Part shown: piece after piece, positions 1-5,409 of the stretch
Position numbering within the stretch: the first letter of the stretch is position 1
Layout: every line of letters begins with the position of its first letter
Assembly: GCA_027019685.1 (NCBI GenBank)
Contig: JALUWH010000313.1
Span: 1-5,553 of the forward strand
Source: Ghiorsea sp.
GTDB taxonomy: Bacteria > Pseudomonadota > Zetaproteobacteria > Mariprofundales > Mariprofundaceae
DNA: 5,553 bases
Direction: 5' to 3'
Translations under genes and position numbers: made by a program
Notes under the pieces: generated by a model
Databases searched by the model: none
The model's input: only the letters and a program-made list of their open reading frames with translations
What the model was told of the DNA's origin: nothing

Positions 1-881
1 TTACGACTCATGATGAACTTTATAAAGCAACATTATTTTCTAAATTTGTTGGAAGTGCGGCTACAAAAGAGGTTAGTCGATATGCATCGGCATTAAAATT
101 GGGTTTTGCAAATGTTCAGAGGGATGGTTTATTGACCATAAATCATGTTCTAGAGATTCATCAAGAACTGGAACAAAATAATGCAGGTATTCGGAGCGTG
201 CCTGGAACAGCACTTAGAAATGATAAAACGGGCGATATTATATATCTACCTCCACAGAACCATCAGACTATTTTGACACTATTAAAAAATTTAGAACAGT
301 TTGTAAATGATAAGGACTTTTGTGATATTGATATTTTGATAAAAATGGCAGTTATCCATTTGCAATTTGAAAGTATTCATCCATTTTATGATGGCAATGG
401 TAGAACAGGACGAATTATTAATATCCTATATTTGGTTTCACAGGGGTTATTGGATATACCTGTATTATATTTGAGCCGATATATTATCCAAAATAAGGAG
501 GGTTATTATCGGCTGTTGCAAGAGACAAGAGAATCAGGGAACTGGGAGCCATGGTTGTTGTATATGCTTGATGGTGTAGAAGTTACGGCAAAACAAACCA
601 TTGACCTTATTAAAAATATTAAACAATTGATGATGGATTATAAGCATAGAATCAGGCATGAATTACCAAAGATTTATAGCCAAGACCTTATCAATTTGTT
701 GTTTAGATACCCTTATACAAAAGTTGAGAGTGTTGTTAAAGAAATGCAGGTCAGTCGCCTTACCGCAACAAAATATCTTAACCTGCTTGTGGATCACGGT
801 TTGGTTGAAAAACATAAAGTTGGTCGATATAATTATTATATTAATATGCCACTATTTACGCTATTTGTAAGAAATGAATAG
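1..881 (+). CDS. Fic family protein (AMP-transferase) with C-terminal winged helix, 5' end outside window
   Basis: Partial gene: the frame is open from position 3 to the TAG at 879-881 (292 visible residues), and the true start lies upstream. The catalytic Fic motif HPFYDGNGRTGR is complete at visible residues 126-137 (bases 378-413): the His is the general base, the Asp holds Mg2+ and the Gly/Asn/Arg loop holds the ATP phosphates. A beta-flap (GDIIYLPP) lies near residues 77-84 and a winged helix-turn-helix near 225-282. Fic proteins usually transfer AMP from ATP to a Tyr, Ser or Thr of a target protein. In this N-terminal class an inhibitory helix (S/T-x-x-x-E-G/N) normally sits just before the TTHDELYKA stretch that opens the window, so I infer it is cut off by the edge. 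The target is unknown; the winged helix suggests DNA binding or autoregulation. At about 30% G+C it is much more AT-rich than the 47% of its neighbours, a sign of transfer. The TTG at 99 is an internal Leu codon, not the start. Confidence 0.93.
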   Translation, partial: TTHDELYKATLFSKFVGSAATKEVSRYASALKLGFANVQRDGLLTINHVLEIHQELEQNNAGIRSVPGTALRNDKTGDIIYLPPQNHQTILTLLKNLEQFVNDKDFCDIDILIKMAVIHLQFESIHPFYDGNGRTGRIINILYLVSQGLLDIPVLYLSRYIIQNKEGYYRLLQETRESGNWEPWLLYMLDGVEVTAKQTIDLIKNIKQLMMDYKHRIRHELPKIYSQDLINLLFRYPYTKVESVVKEMQVSRLTATKYLNLLVDHGLVEKHKVGRYNYYINMPLFTLFVRNE

Positions 882-1628
882 TTAAAGGTCTGTTTCTAAC
901 ATATTCTGAATGGCATAACCTGCAGCCATAAAGCCAAAGATATTGGGCAAATAGGAAATTGTACCATTGGTAGCACGAGGCCTGGCATCGGGTTCACCAG
1001 GAATTGGTTCATGGGGCAAGGCGTTGATGGCGGGTTCAGATGAAAACACAACAGGGTAATCCAAATCACCACCTAGTTTTCGTAAATGACCACGCAATGC
1101 TCTAGCAAGCCCACAAGTGTGTGTTTTTTTCAACGTGGTGACTTCAGCTTTGGTGACATCAGTGCGCCCACCTGCACCAAGGGCTGTAATCACGGGGATA
1201 TTGGCTTGCTGACAGGCATATACGAGGGCTGCTTTGCAGACAATGGAATCAATGCAATCGAGCACATAATCAGGTTTATAACATGCGAGTAATTCATCTA
1301 CATTTTCAGGGTGAATAAAGTCATCATGAATATTCACGGTTGTATCGGGGTTGATATTGGCAATGCGGTCTGCAGCAATCGCTGTTTTTTTATCGCCAAT
1401 ATTGGATTGTAGGGCAATCAGTTGCCGATTTAGATTGGATAAACCTACCACATCATGGTCAAGCAAGGTGATTTTACCCACACCAATGCGAGCAATGGCT
1501 TCTGTGGCAGCACCACCCACGCCACCTAATCCAATAATCATCACATGTTTATTCATAATACTCTGTAGCCCTTGCTCACCAATGAGGATGTGGGTACGTT
1601 CATGTAGTATATTGGATGTTGGGCTCAT
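882..1628 (-). CDS. tcdA: tRNA threonylcarbamoyladenosine dehydratase (TcdA/CsdL, YgdL)
   Basis: 248-residue E1-like (ThiF/MoeB superfamily) protein. TcdA uses ATP to cyclise N6-threonylcarbamoyladenosine at position 37 of ANN-decoding tRNAs to the hydantoin form ct6A, in the cytoplasm. Seen in the sequence: the nucleotide-binding GLGGVG loop at residues 33-38, the acidic pair D57/D59 in LLDHD, the NLNRQ signature at 65-69 (the Arg contacts ATP in this superfamily), the DCID motif at 124-127, and a GAGG turn near 151-154. The opening LHERTHILIGEQGLQ and the C-terminal IFGFMAAGYAIQNML match the TcdA layout rather than ThiF or MoeB. It is about 20 residues shorter than the E. coli protein (268), with a divergent middle. 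The ATG overlaps the upstream TatD stop in an ATGA, with an AGGA 12 bases before it, so it is the last gene of the unit. Its TAA directly abuts the stop of the convergent Fic gene. No csdA or csdE partner is in view. Confidence 0.9.
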   Translation of the reverse strand: MSPTSNILHERTHILIGEQGLQSIMNKHVMIIGLGGVGGAATEAIARIGVGKITLLDHDVVGLSNLNRQLIALQSNIGDKKTAIAADRIANINPDTTVNIHDDFIHPENVDELLACYKPDYVLDCIDSIVCKAALVYACQQANIPVITALGAGGRTDVTKAEVTTLKKTHTCGLARALRGHLRKLGGDLDYPVVFSSEPAINALPHEPIPGEPDARPRATNGTISYLPNIFGFMAAGYAIQNMLETDL

Positions 1629-2371
1629 AAGTTAAATAGTTCCTGTGTATTTTGACTACAAATGTTTAAAATTTCTTCGGGTTGTTGTTGGCGAAGTTTA
1701 GCCACGATATTGGCAACTAACATCATTTCTTTGGGTTCATTACGGGCATGTTTGCCCAAGCCATCGGGTGAGTCGGTTTCTAATAAGATGGATGTTAGGG
1801 GAAGCCGTGTGACCAAATCTTTTGTTTTGTTGGGGTTTGCACGAATAAGGCGTGTACCAATAGCGATATGGAAGCCTAGTTTGATGAATACTTGAGCTTG
1901 TTGCAAACTGCCTGAGAAACCGTGAATCACACCATGTGTTTTGGGATGTTCTTTTAAGCATGATGCAACCCTATCGCCAGCTTTAACACTATGGATAATC
2001 AAGGGCAAATCGTGCTTTTCTGCCAGTGCTAATTGGGCTTCAAACCACCATAATTGAGTGTCTTGTTTGGGCTTGTTGGGCATAAAATCTAGCCCGCATT
2101 CACCAACAGCAATGGCATGATCCAATAAATCATCCAACTGTTCCAAATGTGCTTCTTCATGCAAATCACAAAACCAAGGGTGTACACCATAAGCATGAAA
2201 GGTATTGCTATGTTCTGTTTGGATGCGTTGTTGTTCATCCCATTGGTGGAAACCAACGCTAGGTACAATGAATTGTTGGATGCCAATATCATGGGCTTGT
2301 TGCAATACTTGGGGTAAATCATGGCGAAAACTCACATGATCAAGGTGGCAGTGGCTATCTATCCATGCCAT
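1625..2371 (-). CDS. TatD family metal-dependent hydrolase
   Basis: 248-residue TIM-barrel amidohydrolase of the TatD family. Every expected metal ligand is visible: H7 and H9 in DSHCHLD, E91 in GECGLDF, H127 in PLIIHSVKAGD, H150 in GVIHGFSG and D200 in LLETDSPDG. Characterised TatD proteins are Mg2+-dependent 3'-5' exonucleases or DNases involved in DNA repair and RNA quality control, but the exact substrate of a given paralogue (TatD, YcfH, YjjV) cannot be read from motifs, so I give no gene symbol. The length is slightly short for the family (about 255-265). ATG is chosen because AAGGGA, inside the last codons of lgt, sits about 6 bases upstream. The lgt stop is only 3 bases before the ATG, and the TGA overlaps the tcdA start by 4 bases, indicating coupled translation. 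The product is cytoplasmic; no signal peptide is seen. Confidence 0.93.
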   Translation of the reverse strand: MAWIDSHCHLDHVSFRHDLPQVLQQAHDIGIQQFIVPSVGFHQWDEQQRIQTEHSNTFHAYGVHPWFCDLHEEAHLEQLDDLLDHAIAVGECGLDFMPNKPKQDTQLWWFEAQLALAEKHDLPLIIHSVKAGDRVASCLKEHPKTHGVIHGFSGSLQQAQVFIKLGFHIAIGTRLIRANPNKTKDLVTRLPLTSILLETDSPDGLGKHARNEPKEMMLVANIVAKLRQQQPEEILNICSQNTQELFNL

Positions 2372-2374
2372 GCG

Positions 2375-3166
2375 TTATCCCTTACGTTTTATCCAAACCA
2401 ATACAGCGATACCCGCAATAATCATGGCAGATGATTGCAGCATACCCATGGTGATGTTGGCAAAGATGAAGCCAAGTTGTGCATCGGGTTCACGGAAATT
2501 TTCACAAAATATACGTGCTGCTGCATAACCCAGTAAAAAGATGGCAATGCGTGTACCAACTGCCCAATCTCTTTTGCGGGTAAACCATAAAATGATAAAA
2601 AGAAGTATGCCTTCGAGTGCCATTTCATAGAGCTGACTGGGATGGCGTGGTAAATTACCAGCATGAGGGAAAATCATTGCCCAAGGTACTTGTGCTGGGT
2701 CAGCAACCCGCCCCCAAAGTTCACCGTTGATAAAGTTACCTATTCGCCCGAAGGCTAACCCAAGTGGTGCAACCACGGCAAAGCGGTCAAGTAACTCAAG
2801 GTATGGCAGATCTACGCGTTTGCAGTATATATAACCAGCAAGCACTGAGCCTAAGAATCCACCATGAAAAGACATGCCGCCATTCCATACATAAAATACT
2901 TCGATGGGATGGTCTAAATAATAAGAAGGGTTATAAAATAAGACGTACCAAAAGCGACCGCCCAAAATCACACCAAGAATCAGCCAGGTAAATAAATTTT
3001 CAAATGTTTCAGGGTGAACCACAGTGCCCCAAAGGTGTTGTTCTTTAAGTTGAATTTGCACCAGCTTCCAAGTTGACATGAAAGCAAACACATACATCAA
3101 ACCATACCAATGTATGGCAATTGGCCCAAGCTGCAGGGCAACAGGGTCAATTTGGGGAGCTAACAC
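2375..3166 (-). CDS. lgt: Prolipoprotein diacylglyceryl transferase (Lgt)
   Basis: Inner-membrane enzyme that moves diacylglycerol from phosphatidylglycerol to the lipobox Cys of prolipoproteins, the first step of bacterial lipoprotein maturation. With the GTG at 3166 it is 263 residues. The Lgt signature GRIGNFINGELWGR spans residues 140-153. The catalytic or binding residues known from E. coli Lgt are present: Y21 in HWYGLMY, H101 in MSFHGG, R141 and E149 in the signature, and R218 in AARIF. About seven hydrophobic segments are visible, and the protein ends in a basic KRKG. Start choice: the open frame extends to a GTG at 3196, which adds ten residues (MCYYGWYGNH) lying within the uppP coding end. 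Family members normally begin a few residues before IDPVA, so the GTG at 3166, four bases after the uppP stop, is preferred. Neither start has a strong Shine-Dalgarno sequence, which suggests coupling to uppP. The 3' end is 3 bases from tatD. Confidence 0.94.
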   Translation of the reverse strand: MLAPQIDPVALQLGPIAIHWYGLMYVFAFMSTWKLVQIQLKEQHLWGTVVHPETFENLFTWLILGVILGGRFWYVLFYNPSYYLDHPIEVFYVWNGGMSFHGGFLGSVLAGYIYCKRVDLPYLELLDRFAVVAPLGLAFGRIGNFINGELWGRVADPAQVPWAMIFPHAGNLPRHPSQLYEMALEGILLFIILWFTRKRDWAVGTRIAIFLLGYAAARIFCENFREPDAQLGFIFANITMGMLQSSAMIIAGIAVLVWIKRKG

Positions 3167-3170
3167 GTGA

Positions 3171-3989
3171 TTACCATACCATCCATAATAGCACACTACC
3201 TAAAATAATGCGATATATGACGAAAGGTCCCATGCCTACACGGTCTAAGAATTTAAGAAAGTAGTGAATACAAATGTATGCTGAGACTACAGATATGACA
3301 TAACCAAGTAGTAAGGTATCAAGGCTGGCTGCTTGATTGGGTTGTTCTATCCAATCTTTGATTTTTAAACCGCCAGCCAAAAAAATCACGGGTATGGATA
3401 ATAAAAAGGAAAACCGTGCTGCAGCTTCACGTGTATAACCTAAAAATAGCGCTGCTGTCATAGTGATGCCAGAGCGAGATGTGCCTGGAATTAAAGCAAC
3501 GGCTTGTGCCAAACCAACAATCATGGTGTCTTTAATACCCCACGCTTGCTCACCACGCTCTCGTTTACCCATTTTGTCTGCTGCCCAAAGTAATAAACCA
3601 AAGACAATAGAAGCAATGCCTATGGTTTCAACTGAGCGTAAGTCATTTTCGATATAATCTTTAAGTGCTAAACCAGCAATGCCTACAGGAATAGTGGCAA
3701 GTCCAATCATCCATGCCATTTGTCCATCGCGGTTGGCTTTCCAATCACGTTTTTTGATGGTTTCACCCATGCCGAGTATCATTTTAGCTAAGTCACTGCG
3801 AAAATAATAGATAACGGCGGTTAATGTTCCCCAGTGTACCATGCAATCAAAAGCCAAGCCTTGATCTTGCCAAGTGGATACAAGAGGAACCAATGCCAAA
3901 TGCCCTGAGGATGAAATCGGTAAAAACTCAGTTAACCCTTGAATAAGCCCAAGAATAACAGCTTGGAAGGCGCTTAAAGATTCACTCAT
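3171..3989 (-). CDS. uppP: Undecaprenyl-diphosphate phosphatase (UppP/BacA)
   Basis: 272-residue polytopic inner-membrane phosphatase that converts undecaprenyl diphosphate to undecaprenyl phosphate. This regenerates the lipid carrier for peptidoglycan and other surface polymers; overproduction gives bacitracin resistance. The two conserved BacA-family regions are intact: the E/Q-x-x-x-E motif as QGLTE at residues 17-21 followed by PISSSGH at 24-30, and the phosphate-binding PGTSRSGITM at 168-177. Length is typical for the family (about 265-275). Several hydrophobic helices alternate with a charged loop near 78-90 (KKRDWKANRD) and another near 138-147. The ATG overlaps the TGA of the DAHP synthase gene as ATGA, and no good Shine-Dalgarno sequence precedes it, so it is probably translated by coupling. 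lgt follows 4 bases after its TAA. The PAP2-type isozymes are excluded by the motifs. Confidence 0.96.
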   Translation of the reverse strand: MSESLSAFQAVILGLIQGLTEFLPISSSGHLALVPLVSTWQDQGLAFDCMVHWGTLTAVIYYFRSDLAKMILGMGETIKKRDWKANRDGQMAWMIGLATIPVGIAGLALKDYIENDLRSVETIGIASIVFGLLLWAADKMGKRERGEQAWGIKDTMIVGLAQAVALIPGTSRSGITMTAALFLGYTREAAARFSFLLSIPVIFLAGGLKIKDWIEQPNQAASLDTLLLGYVISVVSAYICIHYFLKFLDRVGMGPFVIYRIILGSVLLWMVW

Positions 3990-5050
3990 GAATTACGGCG
4001 TTGTTGCACAGCTTGTGATAAGGTTTCTAACATGGGTGCAGTATCATCCCATGAAATACAGGCATCTGTGATGCTTATCCCATATTGAAGCGGTTTGTTC
4101 GGCTCGTTGTTTTGTCGACCTTCATTCAAGTGGCTTTCAATCATTACACCTTTGATGTGTTGGTTGCCTTTGGCGATTTGTGAAGAGACATCTTTAGCCA
4201 CTTCAATTTGCCGTTTGTGTTGTTTTAAAGAGTTGGCATGGCTAAAATCAATCATTACACCTGAATCAATGCTTGCTTGCTCCAGTTTATTGACTGCAAG
4301 TGCAATACTATCAGTATCATAATTGGGTTTATCATTACCACCCCTAAGAATAATATGGCAATCTTCATTACCACTGGTGGAAAAGATGGCTGATTTTCCT
4401 TCTTTGGTCAGTGATAAGAAGTGATGGGGATGTGATGCAGCACCGATGGCATCAATGGCAATGCTAAAACCACCGTTGGTGCTGTTTTTAAAACCAACAG
4501 GGCATGATAAACCTGATGCTAACTCTCTGTGTCCTTGGCTTTCGGTTGTGCGTGCGCCAATGGCACCCCAACTGACCAAGTCTGCAACATATTGGGGTGA
4601 GATTAAGTCTAAGAATTCAGTGCCAGCAGGCACGCCCATATTATTGATGTCTAATAACAGCTTGCGGGCTTTGCGAATACCTGTGTTAATATCAAAGGAG
4701 CCATCCAAGTGGGGGTCGTTAATCAAACCTTTCCAGCCTACTGTGGTGCGCGGTTTTTCAAAATAGACACGCATGACAATAAGTAAGTCTTGTTCATATT
4801 GTTGGCGTGCTTGCTGAATGAGGGTTGCATATTCAAGAGCTGCTTTGGTATCGTGTATAGAACATGGACCGACAATGACCAGTAATCGGTCATCTTCACC
4901 ATGTAAAATACGGTGAATGGCTTGGCGGGCAGAAAAAATTGTTTCTGCCGCCGCATCAGTGATTGGAAATTCTGAATGAACTTCTAAGGGTGAGCTTACT
5001 TCACGTAAGCCTGTAATACGAAGGTCATCGGTAAGATGGGATGCTGACAC
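3986..5050 (-). CDS. aroG: 3-deoxy-7-phosphoheptulonate synthase, class I (AroG-like DAHP synthase)
   Basis: Condenses phosphoenolpyruvate with erythrose 4-phosphate to DAHP, the first committed step of the shikimate pathway, in the cytoplasm. With the GTG at 5050 it has 354 residues (E. coli AroG 350). Metal ligands align with those of AroG: C63 in GPCSIHD, H271 in IDFSHAN, E305 in MIESHLNEG and D329 in SITDACISW. Substrate-binding R94 (VMRVYFEKPRTTVGWKG), R167 (GARTTES), K188 (VGFKN) and R236 (ILRGG) are all present. By eye the TDDLR N-terminus and the EFLD, SCPVGFKN and CHIILRGG stretches resemble AroG (Phe-sensitive) more than AroF, but the effector cannot be fixed from sequence, so the symbol is tentative. 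Start choice: the open frame reaches a TTG at 5071, but AAGGAG stands 9 bases before the GTG at 5050, and the predicted promoter would leave the TTG almost leaderless. It is the first gene of the unit, overlapping uppP by 4 bases. Confidence 0.93.
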   Translation of the reverse strand: MSASHLTDDLRITGLREVSSPLEVHSEFPITDAAAETIFSARQAIHRILHGEDDRLLVIVGPCSIHDTKAALEYATLIQQARQQYEQDLLIVMRVYFEKPRTTVGWKGLINDPHLDGSFDINTGIRKARKLLLDINNMGVPAGTEFLDLISPQYVADLVSWGAIGARTTESQGHRELASGLSCPVGFKNSTNGGFSIAIDAIGAASHPHHFLSLTKEGKSAIFSTSGNEDCHIILRGGNDKPNYDTDSIALAVNKLEQASIDSGVMIDFSHANSLKQHKRQIEVAKDVSSQIAKGNQHIKGVMIESHLNEGRQNNEPNKPLQYGISITDACISWDDTAPMLETLSQAVQQRRNS

Positions 5051-5059
5051 TTGAGCACG

Positions 5060-5065
5060 CTCCTT
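5060..5065 (-). promoter_or_regulatory. Ribosome binding site deciding the DAHP synthase start
   Basis: On the minus strand AAGGAG ends 9 bases before the GTG at 5050. The alternative TTG at 5071 lies upstream of this site, so it cannot use it and has no comparable purine run of its own. The site therefore argues for a protein seven residues shorter than the longest open frame. Confidence 0.7.
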
Positions 5066-5079
5066 GAACAAAACAAACT

Positions 5080-5108
5080 ATTATATATAGGGCGCATGAT
5101 ACTGTTTT
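5080..5108 (-). promoter_or_regulatory. Probable promoter of the aroG-uppP-lgt-tatD-tcdA unit
   Basis: Reading the minus strand, a perfect TATAAT (-10) lies at 5085-5080, within an AT-rich TATATATAAT run. At 17 bases spacing the -35 position (5108-5103) reads AAAACA, a poor match to TTGACA (3 of 6), so the promoter may be weak, activator-dependent or extended in another way. Transcription would start near 5073, giving a leader of about 23 bases that contains the AAGGAG site before the GTG at 5050. This is the only good -10 seen ahead of the five genes. Confidence 0.5.
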
Positions 5109-5113
5109 TTTAA

Positions 5114-5124
5114 TAAAATTCACG
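5114..5124 (+). repeat. 11-base direct repeat, copy 1
   Basis: TAAAATTCACG occurs here and again at 5376-5386, same orientation, near the two ends of the divergent region. It is short enough to be chance in AT-rich DNA; it could also be a shared binding site near both genes. Confidence 0.35.
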
Positions 5125-5148
5125 AGAACAGTTCTTGATAGTTAAGAA
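5125..5148. promoter_or_regulatory. Overlapping dyads upstream of aroG promoter (possible operator)
   Basis: Two overlapping inverted repeats lie just upstream of the predicted aroG promoter: AGAAC-A-GTTCT at 5125-5135 and TTCTT-7 bases-AAGAA at 5132-5148. Neither matches the TyrR consensus (TGTAAA-N6-TTTACA), the TrpR operator or the usual LexA boxes well enough to name. A regulator site is plausible from position and symmetry only. Confidence 0.25.
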
Positions 5149-5244
5149 GTAATAAATTGCGGTGAAGATAGTGCAAAATTTTTGCGCCCATGGGTGAGGT
5201 TTATAAAACATATGAATATCCAATGTTTACACGTGTTTTTTAAT

Positions 5245-5268
5245 TTATCCACAGCCTGTTGTGCATAA
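5245..5268. promoter_or_regulatory. Inverted pair of perfect DnaA boxes
   Basis: TTATCCACA at 5245-5253 (+) and TGTGCATAA at 5260-5268 (the reverse complement is TTATGCACA) both match the DnaA box consensus TTATNCACA at all fixed positions. They face each other across a 6-base spacer, forming an almost perfect inverted repeat. A weaker box follows: TTTGTATAA at 5282-5290 (one mismatch, minus orientation). DnaA boxes upstream of the reductase operon nrdAB are established in E. coli, where DnaA modulates transcription. Here they stand 142 bases before the reductase-like gene and upstream of the NrdR boxes. An origin is unlikely, because dnaA/dnaN and a large box cluster are absent. Confidence 0.75.
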
Positions 5269-5292
5269 GTTGTGGGCAATATTTGTATAACA

Positions 5293-5308
5293 ACACAAGA
5301 GATTGTGC
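5293..5308. promoter_or_regulatory. NrdR box 1 (candidate)
   Basis: ACACAAGAGATTGTGC matches the NrdR consensus ACACWATATATWGTGT at 13 of 16 positions, including the outer ACAC and all but the last base of GTGT. NrdR is the Zn/ATP-cone repressor that shuts off ribonucleotide reductase genes when (d)ATP is plentiful. Its sites characteristically come in pairs a whole number of helical turns apart; the partner begins exactly 32 bases downstream. Confidence 0.7.
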
Positions 5309-5309
5309 C

Positions 5310-5338
5310 TTGTGTTCTTTCTAAGCCCAACATATAGT
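5310..5338 (+). promoter_or_regulatory. Possible promoter of the ribonucleotide reductase gene
   Basis: TTGTGT (5310-5315, 3 of 6 to TTGACA) and TATAGT (5333-5338, 5 of 6 to TATAAT) are separated by 17 bases. Transcription would start near 5345, leaving a leader of about 65 bases. The -10 lies inside NrdR box 2 and box 1 ends just before the -35, a layout expected for repression by NrdR. GATAAT at 5347-5352 is an alternative -10 but has no -35 at a suitable distance. Confidence 0.4.
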
Positions 5339-5340
5339 GG
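5325..5340. promoter_or_regulatory. NrdR box 2 (candidate)
   Basis: GCCCAACATATAGTGG matches ACACWATATATWGTGT at 12 of 16 positions, with 11 of 12 in the inner core (CAACATATAGTG against CWATATATWGTG). It starts 32 bases after box 1, three helical turns, as is usual for paired NrdR sites. It contains the TATAGT that I take as the -10 of the downstream gene, so bound NrdR would occlude RNA polymerase. Confidence 0.65.
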
Positions 5341-5375
5341 CGCACAGATAATGCGAAGATGAAGCGATTTTCATG

Positions 5376-5386
5376 TAAAATTCACG
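5376..5386 (+). repeat. 11-base direct repeat, copy 2
   Basis: Second copy of TAAAATTCACG, in the predicted leader of the reductase-like gene, 262 bases after copy 1. No family is recognised. Confidence 0.35.
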
Positions 5387-5393
5387 TTTCAGC

Positions 5394-5399
5394 AAGGGG
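5394..5399 (+). promoter_or_regulatory. Ribosome binding site of the reductase-like gene
   Basis: AAGGGG lies 10 bases before the ATG at 5410. It supports that ATG over the in-frame Met at codon 18. Confidence 0.6.
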
Positions 5400-5409
5400 A
5401 CAACATCTT

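Larger units (their letters stand above)
882..5085 (-). other. Predicted five-gene transcription unit
   Basis: Five same-strand genes run without room for internal promoters or terminators: ATGA overlap between aroG and uppP, 4 bases to lgt (using the inner GTG), 3 bases to tatD, and ATGA overlap between tatD and tcdA. Only tatD and tcdA have even moderate Shine-Dalgarno sequences at their own starts, so coupling is expected. The mix of functions (aromatic synthesis, envelope lipid carrier, lipoprotein lipidation, nuclease-like hydrolase, tRNA modification) suggests shared growth-related expression rather than one pathway. No intrinsic terminator was found after tcdA; the transcript must run into the convergent Fic gene or end by another mechanism. 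Confidence 0.75.
5051..5409. other. Divergent intergenic regulatory region
   Basis: 359 bases without a supported gene. From the aroG side it holds the aroG Shine-Dalgarno sequence and TATAAT (5060-5085), an AT-rich stretch with a T run (5103-5111), overlapping dyads (5125-5148), a small palindrome GCAAAA-T-TTTTGC (5173-5185), the 8-base palindromes CCCATGGG (5187-5194) and ACACGTGT (5229-5236), the DnaA boxes (5245-5290), the NrdR boxes and promoter (5293-5340), and the leader of the reductase-like gene. No B12-riboswitch box is recognisable, and the predicted leader is too short for one. Confidence 0.7.

Noticed and set aside
658..870. 70-codon plus-strand frame within the Fic gene
   Set aside because: Out-of-frame reading of the winged-helix region; the Fic frame carries the recognisable domain.
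1351..1635. 94-codon plus-strand open frame inside tcdA
   Set aside because: Antisense shadow of the nucleotide-binding domain of tcdA; composition is typical of a reverse-complement reading.
4446..4766. 106-codon plus-strand open frame inside the DAHP synthase gene
   Set aside because: Antisense shadow of a gene with all catalytic residues intact; no plausible domain or translation start signal.
5125..5135. LexA (SOS) box at the GAAC-A-GTTC dyad
   Set aside because: The spacing does not fit gammaproteobacterial (CTGT-N8-ACAG), alphaproteobacterial (GTTC-N7-GTTC) or Gram-positive (GAAC-N4-GTTC) LexA sites.
5245..5290. Chromosomal replication origin
   Set aside because: Only two perfect boxes and one weak one, no neighbouring dnaA, dnaN, gidA or rpmH, and no long AT-rich unwinding element beside a box array.
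5142..5345. 67-codon minus-strand open frame in the divergent region
   Set aside because: It starts at GTG, has no recognisable domain, and covers the DnaA boxes and both NrdR boxes, which explain the sequence better. No conserved-looking protein pattern is seen.
5341..5409. Cobalamin riboswitch ahead of the B12-dependent reductase candidate
   Set aside because: No B12-box-like sequence was seen and the predicted leader of about 65 bases is too short for the roughly 200-base element.
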